DNA of 64,000 bases from Erwinia tasmaniensis Et1/99 (GTDB taxonomy: Bacteria > Pseudomonadota > Gammaproteobacteria > Enterobacterales > Enterobacteriaceae). The stretch covers positions 1,550,001 to 1,614,000 of the forward strand of contig NC_010694.1 of assembly GCF_000026185.1 (NCBI RefSeq), given 5' to 3'. A program made the position numbers and the translations under genes. Positions 58,013 to 64,000 of this stretch are shown piece by piece. The notes beneath the pieces were generated by a model that was not told the DNA's origin, ran no database searches, and was given only the letters and a program-made list of their open reading frames with translations. The stretch's first letter is position 1. The number at the start of each line of letters is the position of its first letter.

Positions 58013-58282
58013 ATGGGCAGTATCAAACTGACGGTAAGGCGTTTATATAAACTGAGCGGCGAACGCATGGTGGATACCCAGGCCACGGCGCGAATTTATG
58101 TAGGCGAACATTTGATAGCTACCGAACGGATCGGCGGAATGACGGAAAGCCCGGTTAGCAAGTATCTGCACCATGCGCACCCACCGGGTCAGCCGGTACG
58201 AGTTGAATGGGACTGTGACGGCATCGCCGATATGGCGGTGACAGAAATCGAGCGGTGCCCCTGTTGTCAATATGATGAATAA
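58013..58282 (+). CDS. Small hypothetical protein with CPCC tail, 89 aa
   Basis: Family not recognised. Start at ATG 58013 (GGTGGG upstream) gives [20 protein letters not shown] and a C-terminal [10 protein letters not shown] that might bind metal. The centre, [20 protein letters not shown], is beta-rich. It stands 17 bp before yedI, so it probably shares its transcript. Confidence 0.7.
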   Translation: MGSIKLTVRRLYKLSGERMVDTQATARIYVGEHLIATERIGGMTESPVSKYLHHAHPPGQPVRVEWDCDGIADMAVTEIERCPCCQYDE

Positions 58283-58299
58283 GAATAAGGAATGAGATT

Positions 58300-59211
58300 T
58301 TGGCTGGAAGTAGCTTACTGACCTTACTGGATGACATTGCCACATTGTTGGATGATGTGGCCGTGATGGGCAAAGTGGCGGCAAAGAAAACCGCCGGCGT
58401 ACTGGGTGATGACCTCTCGCTGAACGCACAGCAGGTTAGCGGGGTTAAGGCCAACCGCGAACTGCCGGTGGTGTGGGCCGTGGCGAAGGGATCGTTCCTT
58501 AATAAGCTCATCCTGGTGCCGCTGGCGCTGTTGATTAGCGCATTCGCCCCCTGGGCCATTACTCCGCTGCTGATGATAGGGGGCGCGTACCTGTGCTATG
58601 AAGGCGTGGAAAAAGTCCTGCACAGCCTGCATAAAGACAAAAGTCAGGAAACGCCAGAGATGCGTGAACAGCGGCTGCTTAAGGCCGCGCAGCAGGACCC
58701 GCGCGCTTTTGAAAACAAGAAGGTCAAAGGCGCAGTGCGCACTGACTTTATCCTGTCTGCAGAGATTGTGGCGATCACCCTGGGTATTGTCTCCGAGGCA
58801 CCGTTACTTAATCAGGTGATTATCCTGGCGGGCGTGGCCATTCTGGTTACCATTGGCGTTTATGGCATTGTGGCCGGTATCGTAAAAATTGACGATCTCG
58901 GCATGTGGCTGAAGCAAAAAAGCGCCGCGTCCGCGCAGGCGATAGGCGGGGTATTGCTGGCTGCTGCCCCCTGGCTGATGAAAATCCTGACGGTAGTCGG
59001 CACCCTGGCGATGTTCCTGGTGGGTGGGGGGATTATCGTGCACGGCGTGCCGCAGTTCCATCACCCGATCGCTGAGTTCAGCGCGCAGACGCACGGCCTG
59101 ATGGCCGCCGCGATCGACAACCTGGCCAACCTGGTTCTGGGCTTTGTCGTGGGGTCGATTGTGCTGTGCGTGGTAAATCTGATTGCCAAAATACGCCAGA
59201 AATCCGTATAA
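58300..59211 (+). CDS. yedI: YedI (DUF808) inner-membrane protein
   Basis: A 303-aa DUF808 protein with about six membrane spans. [40 protein letters not shown] and [16 protein letters not shown] are virtually the E. coli YedI N-terminus. The start is TTG at 58300, with AAGG 9 nt upstream; no ATG fits. Role unknown. Confidence 0.92.
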   Translation: MAGSSLLTLLDDIATLLDDVAVMGKVAAKKTAGVLGDDLSLNAQQVSGVKANRELPVVWAVAKGSFLNKLILVPLALLISAFAPWAITPLLMIGGAYLCYEGVEKVLHSLHKDKSQETPEMREQRLLKAAQQDPRAFENKKVKGAVRTDFILSAEIVAITLGIVSEAPLLNQVIILAGVAILVTIGVYGIVAGIVKIDDLGMWLKQKSAASAQAIGGVLLAAAPWLMKILTVVGTLAMFLVGGGIIVHGVPQFHHPIAEFSAQTHGLMAAAIDNLANLVLGFVVGSIVLCVVNLIAKIRQKSV

Positions 59212-59246
59212 AGGCAGGCTAAAGGCTTTGATAAGTGAGGATGATG

Positions 59247-59378
59247 ATGCAAGACGATATTTTTGAGTTTGATATCGATGCCCAGCTGGAACAGGCTCGC
59301 GCTCGCGCCGAACAGAAAGCGGCTGAAGTGCCTGCCGACCTGGGTGATGAAGCCGACTGTGAGGGCTGTAAAATCTAG
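59247..59378 (+). CDS. Small acidic protein with C-terminal CEGCKI, 43 aa
   Basis: ATG at 59247 (third of three tandem ATGs; GTGAGG 6 nt upstream) encodes MQDDIFEFDIDAQLEQARAR and a tail DCEGCKI. Acidic, with a Cys-x-x-Cys end that may be a redox or metal site. It is followed directly by a terminator, so it closes the yedI transcript. Family not recognised, but codon use and signals look real. Confidence 0.65.
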   Translation: MQDDIFEFDIDAQLEQARARAEQKAAEVPADLGDEADCEGCKI

Positions 59379-59403
59379 CGCTGAAATGCGATGGGTTTCA
59401 CAT

Positions 59404-59436
59404 AAAAAGCGAGCGCTCCGACGGCTCGCTTTTTTT
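59404..59436 (+). terminator. Intrinsic terminator after the yedI group
   Basis: AAAGCGAGC, loop, GCTCGCTTT followed by TTTTT; can act in both directions. Confidence 0.9.
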
Positions 59437-59508
59437 ATTTCCAGCTTTTCAGAGGCTAAATAAATAACCGGTGCTTTACCTCGCGTTGGCGGGGTAAATA
59501 ACGGGAAG

Positions 59509-59739
59509 ATGCTATACCTGATAGTGAATAAGCCGATAGGGAGGTATGAGCCTGACCGTGAGCGTGGGCCTGCAACGATCGTGACGGGCTTTGCCGGTGG
59601 TAGGGTCGAATGTTGCTGGTACGACGGCTTCAGGGGGCGGAGCGAGGCGTATCCTGAGGAGACGCTGTTGCCTCAACGGCTGCCGCAGGCCTGTCTGGCA
59701 AACGGGGCGGGACATCGGGCGCTGCGGGGATCGCACTGA
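59509..59739 (+). CDS. YodC-like small protein (DUF2158)
   Basis: A 76-aa frame whose residues about 16-55, RERGPATIVTGFAGGRVECC followed by WYDGFRGRSEAYPEETLLP, resemble the E. coli YodC pattern of GGP-MIVTGYSSG-VECRWYDG. The family is short and uncharacterised. ATG 59509 follows CGGGAAG. The C-terminus beyond residue 60 is probably divergent or frayed. Confidence 0.6.
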   Translation: MLYLIVNKPIGRYEPDRERGPATIVTGFAGGRVECCWYDGFRGRSEAYPEETLLPQRLPQACLANGAGHRALRGSH

Positions 59740-59801
59740 CGCCGCCGTCAACCGCGCTTCATTAACCCCACGCGCTGTTGTTGGCGTGGGAAGTTCTTCT
59801 T

Positions 59802-60125
59802 CTAAAGTTCGTTTTTAATACAAAACTCTTCCCAGCTCATTCCCAGCGCCTCGGCGTGGGTATGCAGATATTTTTCAATCGCCGCCACCATCACCTCTTT
59901 ATCCGGCTCGGCCAGCTGAATGGCAAACAGCATGCCGTCGAGTTTCTTTTCCCGCACCCAGGCCGCATAGGCGCGATCTTTCTGCATTGACTGCAGCTGT
60001 TCCAGGCTCATGCCGAGCGTGGCGGCCTGTTCGCCTGTCAGATTTTCAATACCGGACTTCAGCGTTGGGTGTGCCTCAAGAAACAGCTCTTTGGCGATGG
60101 CGTAATATTCTTCAACGGTTTTCAT
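59802..60125 (-). CDS. Small helical cytosolic protein, 107 aa
   Basis: MKTVEEYYAIAKELFLEAHP, then LTGEQAATLGMSLEQLQSMQ and GMSWEEFCIKNEL. Predicted all-helical and acidic; resembles the DUF6388 group, though I am not sure. M at 60125 was chosen; the open frame upstream lacks a start signal. Monocistronic. Confidence 0.7.
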   Translation of the reverse strand: MKTVEEYYAIAKELFLEAHPTLKSGIENLTGEQAATLGMSLEQLQSMQKDRAYAAWVREKKLDGMLFAIQLAEPDKEVMVAAIEKYLHTHAEALGMSWEEFCIKNEL

Positions 60126-60383
60126 AGCGGTTCTGCCTGGATAAGTGCCTGGATAGATACGGGCCATAGTGTACACGGGGCGCGGAGAGGGCGAAAGTCG
60201 GCCGCGGGTCGGCCATGATGCTGACGGTAAACCGTCGCCGGAAAAGCGCATTGCTGGCGCGTTTATTTTCTCTGATGAAAGCGCGTAATAAGCAGAAAGA
60301 TGGACGTAATGCGGTTCAAGTCTTGCGGCAGGGCAGGTAAAAATTATAACTTATCGCGTAACTAAGAAAATCAGGATAAAAGA

Positions 60384-60785
60384 ATGAAAAAGTGGATTAT
60401 CGCAACGGTAGGAGCCATGATTCTGAGTGGCTGCGCAGAGCTGCCGAACTATGCCAGCGCGGTGAAAACGCCCGCGCCGGCCGAACTGGTTGGCAACTGG
60501 CAAACTCTCGGACCACAGAGCGGTTTGGTCAGTAACCAGGCGAAAGCCAGCCTGATCATCACCGCAGAAGGCGATACCCTTGACTGCCGCCAGTGGCAGC
60601 GCGTGCTGGCGAAGCCCGGTAAACTGACCCGGGCTGACGATCGCTGGGTTAACGTTAACACGCAGCAGCGCGTAATGCCGCTGGAGCTGGACGGTGCCGA
60701 ACTGCATTACGACCGGCTTATTTTACAGAAAGTTGCGCAACCCACGGCGGAATGCCAGCAGCGGCTGAACGCGCTGAAGAAGTAA
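60384..60785 (+). CDS. yedD: Lipoprotein YedD
   Basis: A 133-aa predicted lipoprotein with lipobox ILSGC (Cys17) and conserved LVGNWQTLGPQSGLVS and TLDCRQWQRVLAKPG segments of YedD. Converges with amyA across a strong hairpin, as in E. coli. Function unknown. Confidence 0.9.
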   Translation: MKKWIIATVGAMILSGCAELPNYASAVKTPAPAELVGNWQTLGPQSGLVSNQAKASLIITAEGDTLDCRQWQRVLAKPGKLTRADDRWVNVNTQQRVMPLELDGAELHYDRLILQKVAQPTAECQQRLNALKK

Positions 60786-60790
60786 GCGTC

Positions 60791-60816
60791 ATATGCGCGC
60801 CGTCCGGCGCGCATAT
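60791..60816. terminator. Bidirectional terminator between yedD and amyA
   Basis: ATATGCGCGCCG-tc-CGGCGCGCATAT: perfect 12-bp palindrome followed by CGTCTTTTA on the plus strand. Confidence 0.8.
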
Positions 60817-60852
60817 CGTCTTTTATGCTGCCGTCGCCTGGCGAGGTCGTTT

Positions 60853-62349
60853 TCACGCCGTGGCAGGCGACTCGACGGGTACCCAAAGGCTGACGCTGCC
60901 CGGCTGGCAGCGAAATACGGCGCTGCCCAGCTGGTCGCTGCTTATCCTGCCCTCTTCGTGGCCAAGGAAGTCATACCACTCTCTGCCGGCGAACGTTTCT
61001 CCCAGCGCCAGGGTTTTTTCTCCCGCTTCACCATTGGACATAATGACCACGCAACCGGGGAGGTCCTCCGTGCCGCTGCGCGCGAAAGCGATGCAGTTAG
61101 GATGATCAAACCATTCGCTTTGCGCTCCGTGGGCATAGCGCTGCCTGGCGCGCACCAGCGCCTCAAGTTCAGGTATTACCGGGATATCAATTTTATACTG
61201 CTCGCCGTCACCGCCCTCATCCTCGTAGCTGGCACCAAACAGGTCAGGGTAAAACAGCGCCGGAACACCATTTTCACGCAGCAGGATCAGCGCGTAGGCC
61301 AGCGGCTTAAACCAGCTTTCTACCGGCGCTTCCAGCGCCTGGAGCGGCTGGGTATCGTGGTTGGCCACGATGGTAACCGCATGCCAAGGATCGGCCGCCA
61401 CCAGCGTGCCGGTGAAGATCTGGCTGAGATCGTAGTCAGCCCCCTGTTTGGACGCATTGTGGAAATTCATCTGTAGCGGAGCGTCAAACAGCATGGTTTT
61501 GCCGTCGACCTGATGAATATACTGTTGCAGTTTATCCACCTCGTGCGACCAGTACTCCGCGACGATAAACAGCGGCGCTTCGGCCACCTCCTGCACGTGC
61601 TCAATCCACTCCTTGTAGAACCAGGCGGGGATATGCTTCACCGCGTCGAGGCGAAAACCGCTACAGTGCACTTCATCCATTACCCAGCGCGCCCAGTACT
61701 TCAGCTCTTCGGCTACCGCGTTATTGCGGAAATCGATATTCGCGCCCATCAGATAATCGAAATTGCCCAGTTCGTCATCGACCTGCTGGTTCCAGCCTTC
61801 GGCGGTGTAGTCATTGACGATTTTAAACACGCCGTTTTCATCAGGATTTTCGATATGATCGACGCCGCTAAAACACCTGTAGTCCCAGACAAACTGCGAA
61901 TACTGCCCGCCACGCGCCGGGAAGGTAAAGCGCGTCCAGGCCTCGGCCTCCAGCACATCGGGATCGATATCCTCGCGGTTATCCGGGTTAACCCGGTTGA
62001 CCTGCACCTGCTCTTTTTCGTCGGCGCCCATTTTATGATTCAGCACCACGTCGAGCAGCACCCCCACGCCGTGGGCTTTCAGCGTTTCTACCGCGTGCTG
62101 CAGCTGCCGTTTGTCGCCGTATTTGGTGGCGCGCGAACCTTTTTGATCGAACTCTCCCAGATCAAACAGATCGTAGCTGTCGTAGCCAACCGAATAGCCG
62201 CCGGATTCGCCCTTATACGGTGGGGGCAGCCAGACGGCGCTGATACCTATTTCCGCCAGCCACGGGGCGCGATCGGCCGCTTCCGGCCAGAGTTTACCGC
62301 CGGTCGGGTAATACCAGTGAAAAAACTGCAACAGCGTGGGATTGTGCAT
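60853..62349 (-). CDS. amyA: Cytoplasmic alpha-amylase AmyA
   Basis: A 498-aa GH13 enzyme hydrolysing internal alpha-1,4 links of maltodextrins. No signal peptide, thus cytoplasmic. Catalytic nucleophile in GFRLDAVKH, acid/base in FIVAEYW and stabiliser in IVANHDTQP; the DVVLNHK region I is intact. Gene lies between yedD and fliT as in E. coli. Confidence 0.95.
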   Translation of the reverse strand: MHNPTLLQFFHWYYPTGGKLWPEAADRAPWLAEIGISAVWLPPPYKGESGGYSVGYDSYDLFDLGEFDQKGSRATKYGDKRQLQHAVETLKAHGVGVLLDVVLNHKMGADEKEQVQVNRVNPDNREDIDPDVLEAEAWTRFTFPARGGQYSQFVWDYRCFSGVDHIENPDENGVFKIVNDYTAEGWNQQVDDELGNFDYLMGANIDFRNNAVAEELKYWARWVMDEVHCSGFRLDAVKHIPAWFYKEWIEHVQEVAEAPLFIVAEYWSHEVDKLQQYIHQVDGKTMLFDAPLQMNFHNASKQGADYDLSQIFTGTLVAADPWHAVTIVANHDTQPLQALEAPVESWFKPLAYALILLRENGVPALFYPDLFGASYEDEGGDGEQYKIDIPVIPELEALVRARQRYAHGAQSEWFDHPNCIAFARSGTEDLPGCVVIMSNGEAGEKTLALGETFAGREWYDFLGHEEGRISSDQLGSAVFRCQPGSVSLWVPVESPATA

Positions 62350-62416
62350 AGACCTGTTCCATTTTCAACCGATGTGAAAATGAAGTATGCGCGACGGCGG
62401 AAGAAAAGCGCGGGCC

Positions 62417-62439
62417 GGCGCGAATTTATTTTTTTCGCG
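62417..62439. repeat. Hairpin in the amyA/fliT intergenic region
   Basis: GCGCGAA and TTCGCGC arms around an AT-rich loop; could stop fliDST transcription before amyA. Confidence 0.4.
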
Positions 62440-62467
62440 CTGACCGGGCGGCGGTGACGGCTTTTTT

Positions 62468-62836
62468 TTAGCCGCTAATGCGGGTAGGAAACAGCACCAC
62501 GCCGGCGCTTTTGCTGTAGGCGTTATTCACTGACTTCTGACGGCTGTTCTGCTGCATCAGGGTGGCAATTTCATCCTGGCGGTACTTGAGCAGCTTTTTA
62601 ACTTCCGTCTCATTATCAAGAATATGGCGCAGCACGGGGCGCAGCCGATCGTGAGTTTGAGGTGTGATCTGCTGATGCGGCATCGCCTGCGCCAGCTTTT
62701 CCACCGCGCCGAGGTAGTGATTCACTTCACTGTCGATCAGTTCTTCCCACTGATTATTTGCCGCCAGACGCAGCATGCATTGACTGTGGGTTAAAATATC
62801 CTGATACAGCGCGAACAGATACTGGGCACTATTCAT
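62468..62836 (-). CDS. fliT: Flagellar chaperone FliT
   Basis: A 122-aa helical export chaperone for FliD and anti-FlhDC factor. MNSAQYLFALYQDILTHSQC, AANNQWEELIDSEVNHYLGA and DNETEVKKLLKYRQDE are FliT features. The tail after residue 100 is divergent. It starts 11 bp after fliS. Confidence 0.9.
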   Translation of the reverse strand: MNSAQYLFALYQDILTHSQCMLRLAANNQWEELIDSEVNHYLGAVEKLAQAMPHQQITPQTHDRLRPVLRHILDNETEVKKLLKYRQDEIATLMQQNSRQKSVNNAYSKSAGVVLFPTRISG

Positions 62837-62847
62837 GTTAGAGCGTC

Positions 62848-63246
62848 CTAAACCAGAGCGGTAGTGCCAGACACCTCTTTCCAGGCGTCGGCGATATTGC
62901 GCAGCAGCGCTTCAACTTCTTCAATGCCTTCGGCATCGTTATCCAGGTTAGCGCGCAGCAGTCGATGCACCATATAGCGGTACAGTTCGGCCAGGTTGCG
63001 CGTTAGCTCGTCCTCGCTGGTGTCATCCACGCCCAGCTTCAGGCCGTTATCAATAATGTTAATCGCCTTAGAAAGCGACTCGCCTTTTTTCACCGTATTC
63101 CCTTCCAGCAAAAACAGGCGGGCGCGCACCAGGGCGCTAAGCGCCCCGTCAAACAGCAGGGTAATCAGCTGCTCGTTACTGGCACTCATTACCGCACTTT
63201 CTACGCCGATTTTTGCATAGGCTTTGGTACCGCTGGCGCTATACAT
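62848..63246 (-). CDS. fliS: Flagellin export chaperone FliS
   Basis: A 132-aa chaperone binding the flagellin C-terminus in the cytosol. AYAKIGVESAVMSASNEQLI, ITLLFDGALSALVRARLFL and the YRYMVHRLLRANLDND segment are typical. Lies 12 bp after fliD in the fliDST operon. Confidence 0.95.
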   Translation of the reverse strand: MYSASGTKAYAKIGVESAVMSASNEQLITLLFDGALSALVRARLFLLEGNTVKKGESLSKAINIIDNGLKLGVDDTSEDELTRNLAELYRYMVHRLLRANLDNDAEGIEEVEALLRNIADAWKEVSGTTALV

Positions 63247-63258
63247 GTTGGCTCCTTA

Positions 63259-64000
63259 CTAGCTACTTGATTTGCTTGAATTATCGAACTGCGCCGTCAG
63301 ATAATCGCTGGTGCTGTTCAGTTTACTGACGGTGAGATCCAGCGCGGTAAACTGCTTTTTTAAGCGCGCGATGGTGGCGTCAATACGGTCGCTCACCTTA
63401 GTGTATTGCGCGCTCAGGCTGGTCAGAGTTTTGCTGACGCCATCTTTCGCCGTTTGAATTTCACCGCTGCTGGATAACCATCCGGTCAGGCTGGTGGCCA
63501 TCTTGCTTGCAATACCGGTGGTTTTGCCATCGCCGACAATCATCGCCTTGATGCCGTCCGGGTCTTTGGTTACCGCCGCATCGAGCGCCGTGGTGTCGGT
63601 TTTCAGCTTGCCGCTGGTCGGATCGGAGGTAATACCGATCTGCGACAGCGACTTGAAGGTCGAGGTGCTGGCGGTGTTGGTTAACATCTGCTTCATCTGC
63701 GACTGTATGTTGCGCAGGGTGCTGTCACCGAGCAGGGGGCCGTTGCTGCTGTCCTGGGTGGCGGTATTGGTTTTTACCGCGGTGTACTTGGTCAGGGTAT
63801 TAAATGTGTCCAGCAGGGTGTTATAAGCCGTCGCCCAGTCGGCAATCGCCGTCGCGGTGGCGCTGCTGTCCTTGCTGATGGTCAGCGTCTGGTTACCGCT
63901 GGTCACGTCGCTAAGATTAAGGGTGATCCCTTCCAGCGCATCGCTGATATTGTTGCTGCTGCTCTCTATCTCAACGTTGTTTACCGACAGTTTGGCATTC
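63259..64000 (-). CDS. fliD: Flagellar hook-associated protein 2 FliD, partial
   Basis: The C-terminal 246 codons of the filament-capping protein; the 5' part lies beyond the window. The frame is open from base 64000 (NAKLSVNNVEIE) through SNNISDALEGITLNLSDVT, a typical FliD segment, to a helical C-terminus (DLTVSKLNSTSDYLTAQFDN). Exported outside the cell, where it folds flagellin. Starts the fliDST operon. Confidence 0.93.
   Translation of the reverse strand, partial: NAKLSVNNVEIESSSNNISDALEGITLNLSDVTSGNQTLTISKDSSATATAIADWATAYNTLLDTFNTLTKYTAVKTNTATQDSSNGPLLGDSTLRNIQSQMKQMLTNTASTSTFKSLSQIGITSDPTSGKLKTDTTALDAAVTKDPDGIKAMIVGDGKTTGIASKMATSLTGWLSSSGEIQTAKDGVSKTLTSLSAQYTKVSDRIDATIARLKKQFTALDLTVSKLNSTSDYLTAQFDNSSKSSS

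Noticed and set aside
59512..59751. 79-codon minus-strand frame
   Set aside because: Shadow of the YodC-like plus-strand frame, arginine/proline-rich without family features.

Overview
The window looks like chromosomal DNA of a plant-associated enterobacterium of the Erwinia/Pantoea group (Erwiniaceae). This rests on gene order and protein resemblance only. The right end has the enterobacterial order mtfA - yedJ - queH - dcm - vsr - yedA - yedI - yedD - amyA - fliT/fliS/fliD, and nac - cbl and amn lie nearby as in E. coli. A secreted polygalacturonase, an alpha-glucoside PTS with a GH4 phospho-glucosidase, and sitABCD suggest a plant-associated relative.

Layout. 1-1300 is a truncated AT-rich DUF262 (GmrSD-type) gene. 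Four identical tRNA-Asn(GTT) genes, all on the minus strand (1799, 11220, 41615 and 50216), punctuate the window. Each has its own TTGACA-N17 promoter and the same style of hairpin terminator. 2.1-5.8 kb holds an AcoR-type sigma54 activator facing a 2,3-butanediol dehydrogenase gene with a visible sigma54 promoter and an upstream inverted repeat. 5.8-11.1 kb has amn, a Tat-exported bicupin oxalate decarboxylase, a YetF-like membrane protein, a coiled lipoprotein and a DUF1348 protein. 11.8-17.6 kb has a ribose/inositol-type sugar ABC operon followed by nac (with a sigma54 promoter) and cbl. 17.7-26.5 kb has a LysE exporter, an FAD oxidoreductase/double-GNAT pair, polygalacturonase, a lactone oxidase/GT8 operon under a TetR regulator, and a hypothetical gene.

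26.8-35.0 kb is metal-related. A nickel/metallophore-type ABC operon with a fused double ATPase sits behind a Zur-like box. A substrate-binding protein and an FAD monooxygenase each sit behind a near-perfect Fur box, with a HigBA toxin-antitoxin pair between them. 35.2-39.1 kb is a GntR-controlled alpha-glucoside PTS and 6-phospho-alpha-glucosidase. 39.6-41.5 kb is an AT-rich ParA-like ATPase plus small partner, followed by a frameshifted integrase fragment beside the third tRNA-Asn. 41.9-47.8 kb is sitABCD (with an MntR box) and katG. 48-49.9 kb is a large AT-rich gene with a PD-(D/E)XK nuclease motif beside the fourth tRNA-Asn. 50.4-64 kb is core genome up to a partial fliD.

The least explained parts are the AT-rich genes on the 3' side of three of the four tRNA-Asn genes: the DUF262 protein, the ParA pair and the PD-(D/E)XK protein. 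They look like island or defence cargo. No CRISPR array, complete transposon or rRNA was seen.
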